From positions 604,739,673 through 604,803,672 of the forward strand of contig NC_081408.1 in the NCBI RefSeq assembly GCF_030272615.1: 64,000 bases of DNA. The letters are read 5' to 3'. Source of the stretch: Cryptomeria japonica. Its lineage: Eukaryota > Streptophyta > Pinopsida > Cupressales > Cupressaceae. Positions 11,004 to 21,370 of this stretch are shown one piece after another (the stretch's first letter is position 1; each line of letters begins with the position of its first letter). The notes under the pieces are model-generated. The model was not told where the DNA came from, made no database searches, and saw nothing but the letters and a program-made list of their open reading frames with translations. The translations under genes were made by a program, and so were the position numbers.

Positions 11004-11183
11004 GCTTGACTTCCCGATGCTTTAAGCCAAATTTCGAGGCAGAATTCAAGCTTGTATTATGTTATTTAATTACTCTTAAGGACGGCAACCTCGGTGCACT
11101 TCTGTTAGAAGAGTGCAGTACTTAGTGAGTGGTTCAGGACCCGAGTGGTCTTGATGAGTCTAAGTCTCTGTCCAGAGCACCTC

Positions 11184-11334
11184 CTATCCCGATTGGATAG
11201 ATGCCTACCCCGTAAGGGTAGATGCCTATCCCGTATTGGATAGATGATATCTTATGTCCCGTATGGACATATGCCTAACCCGTATGGTTAGATGCTCATC
11301 CCGGATTGATGAATGCCTAATCCAAATGGATGGA
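11184..11334. repeat. 21-bp array of hairpins with co-varying arms
   Basis: Seven units, core CCCG at 11188, 11209, 11230, 11258, 11279, 11300 and a decayed one at about 11321 (spacing 21 bp with one 28-bp step). Stems are CTATCC/GGATAG, CTACCC/GGGTAG, CTATCC/GGATAG, ATGTCC/GGACAT, CTAACC/GGTTAG, TCATC/GATGA and ATCC/GGAT. The loop is mostly CGTAT or close. The arms differ from unit to unit yet remain complementary. Confidence 0.9.
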
Positions 11335-11462
11335 TGCCCAGAGTATGCGATTGAATCAAACACAAATGATTAAATTAAACAAAAAAAAAGAATGGTCAAT
11401 TTTGTTGAGTTAATTTATGGTGGGTTATTACACTGTAAAAATGATTAGTACTTGCCTAACCT

Positions 11463-11474
11463 GTTCTGATACCA
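11463..11474 (-). promoter_or_regulatory. Primer binding site of copia element N
   Basis: On the minus strand TGGTATCAGAAC directly abuts the LTR. It differs by one base from the initiator-Met primer site TGGTATCAGAGC. Confidence 0.8.
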
Positions 11475-11983
11475 TGTTAGAAACTAGGATCTCAGGATAC
11501 TAATAATTATAAACAAGATCATAAAATAAATGAAATGAGAATTATACATGCATAAATGTACACATTACAGAAGATATACATGGGGAAAACCCTTTCGGGT
11601 AAAAAACCCCATAAAGCATCATTTTATTAAAACACTTACAAATATAGTCTATCATAAAATAGACTCGAACCTGGGGACACTCCTCCAATACTTCCACATG
11701 GCCAATAATACCTCATATGCATAGTGATACAACTCACCATAAAGCTCCAAATTCTCACCATTCACAAATGAGAGAGAACCTCCTTAAATATAGGAGGAAG
11801 GGTGGCTTCACTAGTCACACCTTTTCAATAGCCCCCACTCATAAATAATTAATAATCTAATAGTTATTAGATTATAATTATTTCAAATGGGATATGCTTA
11901 TAAAGCATATAATATATAAGATTTTATAACCTTATATTAGAACATTATATATAAATATTATAAGGATGTGATCCCTAATAACA
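11475..11983 (-). mobile_element. 5' LTR of minus-strand copia element N
   Basis: 509 bp bounded by TGTTAGAAAC and CCTAATAACA, i.e. TGTTA...TAACA ends. The primer site at its low-coordinate end shows that the body of N points leftwards. The body is interrupted after about 30 bases by chromovirus M and continues off the window. Confidence 0.75.
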
Positions 11984-12453
11984 TTATGTTATAACATATA
12001 TGTTGCTAGTGATTGTGGACAGTGCAACAATAATACTTTTTTGGCTTTGTTGTGAGTTTTGTGAGTTCTAATTTGAGCTTAATTTGGAATTGAGCCATGC
12101 ATTAGGAGATGCAATTTTATTCAGTTCACTATTTTCTATTGCAGTGAGCCACTATTGTAATCTGGCAGTGAGCCATCCGACAGTGAGCAACCCCTTTGTA
12201 AACACCATATAACTAGTTATGTTATATTGAGAGATAACACACTCTATGGGTTTTCCACATATAAAATCTAGTGTTCCATTTGTGGTTGTGTTATTTGTTT
12301 ATTCTACATTTTCTATTTCATGTTGATAAGCTTAATTGATGAAATTGGTATATCTATAAAAGGTTTAGAAATTGTGAGAAAGTTTTAGATTCTGTGGGAA
12401 TATTGATTCCCCCCCCCCCTCTTAGTATTTCGGTCCATTCAACCATTTCAACA
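11984..12453 (+). mobile_element. Copia LTR fragment P (3' part)
   Basis: The C-run followed by CTCTTAGTATTTCGGTCC (12411-12436) and the end TTTCAACA at 12453 are typical of the 3' end of copia LTRs. It is immediately followed by copia RT coding sequence of E. Its left part is probably displaced by the N insertion. The exact boundaries are uncertain. Confidence 0.5.
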
Positions 12454-13620
12454 AAGTCAACATTCTTGAATGGAGAACCTAAAGAAGAGGTGTGTATTGA
12501 ACAACAAGATGGGTTTAAGTTATCAAAAGATCTGAATATGATCTATTGAATCAAGAAGTTACTCTATGGAATCAAGTAAGCTCCTAGAGCCTAGTATGCA
12601 AGGTTGGAAAAGTATTTGTTGCAATAGAATTTCAAGAAAGGTGCAATATATTGTAATCTTTATTTCAAATTTGAAGATAATAAACTATTAATATTTGTTG
12701 TATATGTTGATGATACATATTTAGAGGAAATGACAGTGTTTGTAATATATTTGTAGAATTAAGGCAAAAATAATTTGAAATGTCAATGATTGATGAGTGA
12801 TCATTTTTCCTTGATCTTCAAGTGAAACAATTAGAAGATAGTATTTTAATTTCATAGACCAAGTATATCAAGGAGATGTTGAAGAAGTTTGGTATGGAGA
12901 ATAGTAAAACAATTGGAACTCCTATGACTAATGGTTGCAAGTTAAGTAAGGATGATCTATGGAAGTTGATTAGAAATAGTATATGTCTACAATTGGTGGT
13001 TTATTGTATTTGACTACTTGAAGACTAGATATTTTGCATGTTGAGTATTCGGTTGCTAGATATTAAGATAATCCAAAACAATCACATGATCAAGCATTGG
13101 AAAGGATGTTCATATATTTGTAAGATGCCAGATTTTTGTTTGCGGTACAAGAAGAATGATGATTTCACTTTGAAGGCATATACAAATGTTGGTTGGGCTA
13201 GATGAGCTGATGAAAAAGGAAGTATAAGTGGTGGTGCATTTTTCTAGGGAGATAGATAGGTCTCTTAATTGAGAAAAAATATGATTCAGTGTCAGTATCT
13301 ACTGTAGAGGTAGAATATATTATAGTAGCATATTGTTGCACTCAAGTAATGTGGATGAAGAAAACTCTCAGAGATATAAATGTGATGTATATGAAGAAAT
13401 TCCTATTATGTGTGAAAATACAAGTGAAATTAACATTTCAAAGAATCTGGTACTGCATTCATGGACTAATCACATTTCTATTTGGTATCATTTCTTAAGG
13501 GAGAAAGTTGTGGAGAAGGAAGTCAAATTGGAATATATGCCTACAAAGGATCTGATTGCAGAAATATTTACCAAGGCACTGGTAAAGGATACCTTTGAGT
13601 ATCTCTAGAAGAAGTTAGGT
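12454..13620 (+). pseudogene. Copia RT / RNase H remnant (element E)
   Basis: Starts in mid-RT with KSTFLNGEPKEEVCIEQQDG (the usual [11 protein letters not shown] block) and continues through a YGIK-APRA block and the catalytic YVDD around 12700. The RNase H region follows (ISGGAFF, VSTVEVEYI, INISKNLVLHS). It ends with PTKDLIAEIFTKALVKDTFEYL near 13608. Many stops and several frameshifts break it, so it is an old copy. The RT N-terminus, integrase and gag are absent from this side; LTR P abuts the break point, so the rest should lie left of the window. Confidence 0.85.
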
Positions 13621-14012
13621 GTTATTGCCCTTCCTTCAAACTATATGTCTAGAAGTGGTGCATCTTTCTAGGGGGAGAATCAAAGTTTATATTTTTCCTC
13701 CTGGATTGATGTGGTGGCTACTCTCAGGGGGAGAAATGAAGGTTATGGTTTTCTGGTTGTAGGAAAATAGTAGAAGAGTGATATCTATGGTAGAGGGAAT
13801 GTTGCAGTTATCAACAATATTCTCAAAAGGGAAAGAGAGATTTATAGTTGGGGAGAGTACTACAAAGGTTAGTTATTATTTATATTTTTTCACACTTTGT
13901 CCTTGATGCCAAAGGGGGAGAGAGATACAGTGAAAGGGAGAGATATATTGTTGGAATTAGTTTATTTCTTATTGGTGGTACAAGTGTTGCCATCGATAAT
14001 AAAGGGGGAGAT
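13621..14012 (+). other. 3' untranslated region and polypurine tract of E
   Basis: No coding sequence. AAAGGGGGAGAT (14001-14012) is the polypurine tract directly before the LTR. The phrase TTGATGCCAAAGGGGGAGAGA also occurs at 13901-13921, a second purine tract of the kind often duplicated in copia 3' regions. Confidence 0.75.
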
Positions 14013-14651
14013 TGTTGGAAACTTGAGTTATGTTATTTTTGATGTCACGGTGTGTGGAAGTTGCAATATTTTAGTTGTACATATGTAGTAGAAGGTCTAG
14101 AAATAAGTGTTCAAATTTTATGATGTTGTCTGATGAAAATTTCGAGCAAGTATGAGGTGTTTCTAGAAGGCTATAGTAGTGGAAGTTATAATGTATAAGA
14201 TGGAGTATTTAATGTCTTTATGGAAGAATGTTTTGCATGCATTCACTTCTTAAATTTCATGGCCCGTGGTTCTAGAAATAATGTCTATATTATGTGGGTA
14301 TTGCACTATCATACATTTTTAGGTCCCCAATTGCTTAGATGATGTAGTTAGTTGTGGTGGTTTGTTTATAGTGAGGTTATATGTCAAGATTTTTATAGAG
14401 AATGTTTTGCATTACTCTTCTATGTTGGTTCAAGTGTTGCAACTTGGATGAGATGTTCATATGGTTCATGTAGTGTCCCAATTGAGATTTCTAGTGTTGG
14501 TTTGATCGACAAGTGATGTTATGTTGTTTTGTGTTTGGTGTTGTCAAGTGTATTATTCTTTGGATGAGTCAGTTGGTTTATCTTATTTGGATCATATTTT
14601 TTTTCGTTTAGATATGCTTTGGAGGTTGAGTTAGAATGTTGATATGGGTAT

Positions 14652-17600
14652 TGTAATGCCCGCCAAAATACCCTAGAGAAATACACTAACTAGCATGCAA
14701 AGTAGAGACAACAATTTTTTTTTAAATACATCACATAAGCTAACACAACATATATAATTAAATATTCATATGCATATAACACCCATTAACATGATATACA
14801 ATTACTCATCATGAACATAATCATCAATCATGATACGCAAGCGGAAATAAAACACATTACATCAATAATCATTTATCTTCCCTAGGGTATCTCAACGCCA
14901 TTACTTATCTAACCACTTATCCAGTTCTAAACATGATATCATATTTAGTTCCATAATCCAAATGCAAACTAACTTATTATCATTAATTACTTTCACATAA
15001 CCATACATGAATTCATTAATTTATCCTAGAATGATCTATGTTTATTCTAACCTTCCCATTAAGTTCATCTTAAAGCACCAATACCAAATGTTCCTAAACC
15101 CAACGAATCATTTCCTTAAGCATCAAATATGAATTTCAATACCAATTACCATTCAATAACAATAGGAATATGAACTAATTACATCATCTAAATACAAAAT
15201 ACACATCTATATTTCAATGTCAACAATTCCAAGAAATGAATCATTCTCAAGATACATTTAACACATTATTTTCCCTAATAACATCTATAAGATACATGAG
15301 TACAATGTATTTTACAACAATGAGAATAGCTCTCAAATGCAATTACATATACATGTCTAATGAATCATGATCAATAAGCTGCTACAAATATCCATGCATG
15401 AGCTGAAGAGATAAGAGATCCACATCCACGCAAAACATCCAAGAAATGCATCCACTGAAGAATATCCCAATGGAAGAAAGGCACAAACCACCCGACCATG
15501 TGAAACCAAAGGAACCACCCCCTGTGCTAGGAGATGACAGAAGATCCCACACACACTCTAGATCTAAGCTAACACTTAACAACCAAAGAGGAAACAACTA
15601 TAACACAACCAAGGAACACATACCAAACAACTTGGAAATATCCAGAGGCGACTCAACAACAAGACATAAGGAACTAGGACCAGTATGTAGGGAAAGAGTG
15701 TCATCACATGCTTCCACATAGGATACACATGAAGAACTGTCTCAACCTTTGAGGAAATCAAGGTAATATGGTTTACCTAGTTACCAGATCTACCAACTCA
15801 CTCCGGTTTTCTGATCCATGAGATGGGTAACACAAACACATTTATTATCTTACTTAGATGAGTTACTCTACCCAACCCACCTAGTATTAATTATTTCGTT
15901 ATCACTTATCAATTACAATGGAAAACCTCTAATGAGCTATCCAAACAGTCTAGACCTCGACTCTCTTACTCAAGAATCCTAATTTATTCCTCATGACCTT
16001 GATAGACTCATGGAAGCCCACTCCCCCTACTCAAACAAAAAGGGCTCAAAAACACGAAATCTGGCTAACCAAGATAGAACATCATATAAGCACAAGAAAC
16101 AATATCGTATACCACATAGGTCACATAGACCACACAACATCATAGAGAAAAGAATCCATAGAAAGGTATCACTCCTCTTGCAACAATACAAGTGATCAAA
16201 TAACGCATCAAAATATTACACCGAACATCCAAGAGTATTCATAAATCAGAACACAGCCTCTGAACAGACCCCTAAAAAAGACTGACAGCCGAAAAATCCA
16301 AACTGAATTCAGAAAAACTGGAAAAGACTCAAAATACAGAAGAAAAGCCAGAATGTCACTTTTACTTTACAATTTAGTGCTTATGACAAATAAAACAACT
16401 CATATACCTTGCTATTTAGCTCTTATGACAAATAGAACAATGCTTCTATGATGCAGATAAGCGCTTTCAAACTGAAACAACGTGTTTGGTGATTAAGATA
16501 ACGCTTTCGATAGATAAAACAACGCATATGACAAATAAGACAACGCAAATGATCAATGGGTTAGCGCTTATGCCGTTTTAGCGCAAATAACTAAATACTC
16601 AGACGAAAAGATTAAACTTACGGGAATAAAATAAATTCAAAGGCTTAACCAAAAGACCCTAATAATACAATCAAGAGGAGCACAAACACCATACAAACCT
16701 AAAGAACCAAGATTTGAGAAAACTACTTCCGATATTATCCAGACATGAAAACTCACAGATAAATTGACACATACTCCTGACTTCTATTACACAATAAAGA
16801 GGCTCAAAACAAAGACCAAACCTTCAAACTTAAACAAAAATAATCATATAGGGAGCCAACATCATACATGTAATATTCACAGTGCCGACCATTCACAACT
16901 ATGGATAAAATCGTTGACAATAATTTCTTTCCCCAACTATAATTAAACTTTACAATAAATTTCATAAATAAAATTATACAACTATACAAAACTTTATAAA
17001 TAAAATATTTTTCCCCAAGGCACCCGAGAATACATAGAGAAGACAATCTTTTCAAATTTGAAAATGCAAAGGTAAGAAATCCTCCGACCTGGTAAAAGCT
17101 AATAAAGAAAGGAAGAATTTTCTGAAGACAAACTAACAAGCCACAATCCAAATACCTCCAAGCAATCCAAATACAAAATTGCAGAAAAATACATCCGGAG
17201 CTAACCCCCATGAAATAACAGGGAAACAGTTAAATAGAAAACCAAAAACAAAACCATAGAATATGTCGGCCAATAAAAATAATAGACAAAATAATATTCC
17301 TTACCAACCCATATCAAACTCCAAGGTAAATATGAATAAAATAATAGTTAATTTATTTACCCAATAATTCAACCAAAAGGGTAGGTAGAATAATATTTAA
17401 TCAACCCAAGAGGTAAACAATAAATCAATCAATTAAAACAATACTCATGGGCACAATTAACTATAAAGCCCAAAAATAAATATAATAAACTAAGGGCTAT
17501 AAATAAATTAAAGCCACAATAAAATATAATCAAAGGCTATTTAATTAAATATCAAAGCCTTATTATTACAAAACAATATTAATAGTAATATCCATAATAA

Positions 17601-18495
17601 GTCCAAAAGCCCAAAAATAATAAATGATAAACATCTAATGACTATAAAATCATTTACCAAATATTTATTTATTTATTTTATTATTGCCAACTATATTTAT
17701 TTCTTTTATTATTATAAACTATATAAATCTATTAATTTAATTTAACATTATTAAACTATATAAATTACTTAATAAATTAATAATTAAACCAAATCAATAC
17801 ATACAACACTCCAAACATACCAACAAGCGACAAGTCGAGAGATCACTCAACACTGAACTACAACTCACACAAGACTGACAAGGGTAATTAATTTTAAACC
17901 TAGAGTGTAGAATAGGATTTTATGTCATCTCTGATCAACTTGCCATTGGGATAAGACATGCTCAGACCTATGAAGCAAGGTGGAGTCGATGTCTGGTACC
18001 TGCAAATCCTGCATCCAAAAGTCACGATACAACATATATAATATATAATACAGGCAAGTGATAGATAATCACAATGACACATCCCACTCGCAATGAGTGA
18101 TGTGACATCATCCCTATCACAAAGACAATAGAAGACACTCACAAACAATCAATCAATATCATAATCAATCTCACATCATGAATTAGAGTTAGAACATCAT
18201 AAAATATCATCAAATCATCGTAAAAGAGTATAAATAGCACATAGAATGAGATACATATAAGTCATCAAACGAGCACCTAACATCATAATAACCCATATAA
18301 CAACCATAATGTCATCACCCTCATCGAATAGTAATGTCAAATGCAGTATAATTTTTCCAATATCTATAATAAAGCATCTAAACCACATAAAAATCCACAA
18401 TAGCCTAATCTAAGAATCACAAGATGGTCTATGCTATGAAAAAAATAGTCTATTGAAGCACAAAAGGAAAAGATAAATCAGGGAGGGACACTATA
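14652..18495 (+). mobile_element. 3.8-kb solo LTR D with GGTAT target duplication
   Basis: GGTAT at 14647-14651 and at 18496-18500 bracket the insert. It begins TGTAATGCCCGCC and ends GGGACACTATA, which is the complement of TATAGTGTCCC and so close to an inverted copy of the start. No gag or pol sequence is visible within, so it is best read as a solo LTR of a long-LTR Ty3/gypsy family comparable with M and L. ORFs up to 135 codons inside show no domain and are probably chance. Confidence 0.7.
16377..16597. repeat. 21-bp phased array in solo LTR D
   Basis: Units begin at 16377, 16398, 16419, 16440, 16461, 16481, 16501, 16522, 16543, 16564 and 16581, i.e. mostly 21 bp apart with two 20-bp steps and a last 17-bp step. 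The consensus is near ACGCTTATGACAAATAAGAC. Units are heavily diverged but the frame of repetition is kept. Confidence 0.85.
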
Positions 18496-19409
18496 GGTAT
18501 CACCATGGTGTGTGTAGATACAATTAAGTAATTTGCATTGGGTGATGTTTTTGGGCTGACTGGTTTACATATTTGATTGTTGTTGTACACATTATTGATG
18601 TTGGCTTTTGTGGATGTTCTAGCATTTGAGGCTCATTAGAATTAACTTTGGATGATGTTTTGTAATGTATTTAGGTCCTCTTTATCTCTCCTGGAGTGAA
18701 CTACATTCTGTGTTTTTGGTTTGCGTGGCCGATTTTATATAATTAATATATATTTTGTTTGTAGCCAACCTAGTTGAGGGTTTCAATGTATAATATTATA
18801 TAAATGGAAGTGCAGATGTGTGAGTTGGAAGTGTGGATTATTGTGAATTGGATGTGAATGATATGGAAGCAAAAAAAAGTATGAATTTTAGTTTGTGTTG
18901 AGCATTGATGATCATATCTTCAATATGATAGTGTATTGAGGCAGCGAATGAAGTCAGAGGTGTTTGCCATGATATTTTTTGCTTGACACACTAGTTCAGG
19001 GATAGTTTAATGATCAGGAGTTATTATTTATTTCAATTCATCATTTCCCTATACCTTTTGAAAGATAGTGTGTCCTTTGGTAGCCTGTGCAACCTTTGTA
19101 TCTTTCCTTGAGATTGTACTGTAAGTATTTTGTATCTTTCCCTAAGGCGATGTAACTTAGCCTTGCAACTCCAATTAGGTATTGTGAGATTCCTTGACAT
19201 TGAGCCTAAAATATTGTAATTAGTTATTCATATTGTGAGTGTGATTCTCACTATGTTTTTTCCCTTCTTAGGTTTTCTAAGTAAATTTGGTGTTCTTGTG
19301 CATATTGTGTTTTGTGATTCCATGTTTCATATTTGTAGAGATAAGTTAATTGTGGTTATAAGGTCTAGAATGATTCACCACCCCTCTCAATCTTGTGGTG
19401 TGTTCAACA

Positions 19410-21370
19410 TATGTTGGTGGCCCAATTGACATCTATTAGTGTCAAGATGGATGAGGAGAAGAATGTCAAATCTTGCTTTGTTCTTTATCTGATTCATGGG
19501 ATTCTCTTGTAATGGTTATTGTTGACTAAATTCATGTCAACCTTAGCCCTGTTGAAATCTGATTTGAGATCAATCTTCATTGGCTAAAATACTAAAAAGA
19601 CCTTCTAAATGAGCCCTAAATCCTAAACCCTAAGGTTTTATACCTTTTATTTTATTCGAGGCTTTGAATTTATATTTTTATGTTGATTGGGCCAACCAGT
19701 CAAATCACTTAAGAATTACTGGCTTGAAGGTTCCTTCTTCATGGTGCAACCGATCCCTTTCATCCGCTATCAGCTGGCAGAGTTCTTGTTATTGCATTGT
19801 CACGTAGTCAAGAGCTTTCTATTTTTTTTTGCTCCATGTTTTGATCTTCCATTTTCGTGTGACAACGTGATGGGCGATAAGGCGACCTTGCGGGGTAACT
19901 AAAACACATGCTTCCCCGCCATCCTGTAGCAATATTTCGATAAAGTAAGTGAACTCACAGGGTAACAAACAACAAAGAATACATGCGTTCCAACATCCCA
20001 CGGGGGATTTTCAATGAACCAAAGGGGCTTCCAGGGTAACATAAGCATAGAAAGACGATGGCCTCTCACCATTTCGCATTAGAGGATCAGGACCTAGGTG
20101 TGATAACATAGACATGACGTGATCTTAGCTACCCAATTTCACTAATGAGGCATATCGAATGACCACATTAAAAAATTTTGTTGAACCCTTTCGAGGGTCT
20201 CGTGGTACGAACTAAGGTGTCCATCTGCGTGCAATAAGAAGGATCAATGAACCAAATTCAAATCTCTTACAAATAATTAGTTGTTGACTTGAGGGTCAAT
20301 AATCGAATGATTGCCTTGTCGATAGACGAATCAGGTCAAATCTAATCGATTATAGCGCATCAACTCTCAGGACTTCCACCATAACTCCATACATAACTTT
20401 GCAAGTTCCTTCCAGATGCCACCCATGCTCATTTATTGTAGAATGAATACTTTTGCCTTGCAAGTGCTTTCTAGATGCCTCGAATGCAAGGATTTTCCCC
20501 ATTTGGAAGGATTTTGCTTCTTCCTAGTAGGGGAAGATATTTTCAGAGGTTTATGTGCATGCAACCATCAGATCAGTCGACCTGATCTGATCCCTTCTCA
20601 AATTTTATAACCTAGCCTTAGCTGGTTAGGATTTCTAATTGTAGTCCAGTTTGAGTTATGTCTAAACTATAAAGGCAAATTTTGTGTCCTATTTTTAGGA
20701 TCTTCTCCTCTTTCTTTTACAAAAAATCCATGTTTTTTAGCAACTGTAAAAAATTGTTTTTCCTTGCATTAATAAAATTGGCCTATCTTTCCTTCTTTCA
20801 GTTTAAACAATTTGTGTAATGTGTTACCTTGTTATTTGGGTGCATTCTAATTTTTTTTCCCTTAGCATAGGTGATTGTGTTGATCGCTTTGTAGATGCCA
20901 TCTATGGACTGAATTAGTTTCTCTTGCCATCTTGCAAGAACTCCAAATTTCAATCACACTTAGGGAGCTAATTAGAATAGAGATTTGTGCATCTCTGGGT
21001 AGTTTTCTTGATGTTTTTTGTAGTCATAGGCAAGGAAGATAAAATTTCAATCTAGGTGCAAACCTCATTTCCCCTTTCAAGCATTTCTTCTTCCCCTTTT
21101 CCCCCTCAAAATCGATAGAATAGATTTATATATGTTGGGTTAGACCAACACTTGCATCCAGATTGGAAAGGAAGCCAACCTTCTCTGGAGACTCAACCTC
21201 ACAATATGCAAGGTCCCACACTTGGAGGCTGTTTCAATGTGTCACAAAGTTGATGATCAAGGTTGTTCATCAAGTAAGCAGACTTTTGTGACAACAGTTA
21301 TTAGTAGTAATATTTTTTGTTTTGAAGTCTAAAGATGTGGTTGGTTTCTTGCTCCATAAAGAGATGTAGA
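19410..21370. other. Unassigned region between copia E and copia C
   Basis: I find no reading frame with a recognisable domain. It has features of retroelement LTR sequence: a possible TATA box in AACTATAAAGG near 20668, T-rich tracts and an AATAAA-like signal near 20770. The short CCTAAATCCTAAACCCTAAGG stretch (19617-19637) resembles a telo-box, not a telomere. It could be the 5' LTR and leader of C or another diverged insertion. Confidence 0.4.

Larger units (their letters stand above)
7581..11432 (+). mobile_element. Chromovirus-type Ty3/gypsy element M (3' end)
   Basis: Integrase C-terminal tail with chromodomain, polypurine tract and a long 3' LTR. The 5' part is missing because Tat element A sits directly upstream. 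Right of the LTR end comes CTGTA and then the interior of the minus-strand copia element N, so M was probably inserted into N. The right end is less certain than the left. Confidence 0.65.
7877..11432 (+). mobile_element. Long 3' LTR of chromovirus M (about 3.56 kb)
   Basis: Begins TGTCACAACCC; a matching end GGGTTATTACA is at 11422-11432. Its complement TGTAATAACCC agrees at 9 of 11 positions, which is why I take the whole span as one LTR. No convincing coding sequence. It holds CT-rich and TATA microsatellites, a GC-rich block (9385-9575) and the hairpin array (11184-11334). The alternative is two adjacent LTR pieces of opposite orientation; I could not exclude it. Confidence 0.5.
14013..19409 (+). 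mobile_element. 3' LTR of copia element E, split by solo LTR D
   Basis: Starts TGTTGGAAACTTGAG after the polypurine tract and ends ...CCACCCCTCTCAATCTTG...TTCAACA at 19409, giving TGTTGG...CAACA ends. Without the D insertion it is about 1.55 kb, the same size class as the LTRs of copia J. Confidence 0.7.

Noticed and set aside
9600-11432. Separate minus-strand LTR starting TGTAATAACCC
   Set aside because: Possible, but the end matches the M LTR start as an inverted repeat and no second boundary or target copy was found; kept as part of the M LTR with reduced confidence.
15446-15721. 91-codon ORF and overlapping frames in D
   Set aside because: No domain; several overlapping frames of similar length on both strands indicate chance openness.
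16804-17211. 135-codon minus-strand ORF in solo LTR D
   Set aside because: Hydrophobic low-complexity translation of AT-rich LTR, no domain, no sign of conservation.
19612-19637. Telomere-like CCCTAAATCCTAAACCCTAAGG
   Set aside because: Only about three irregular copies; compatible with a telo-box or chance, not telomeric repeat.
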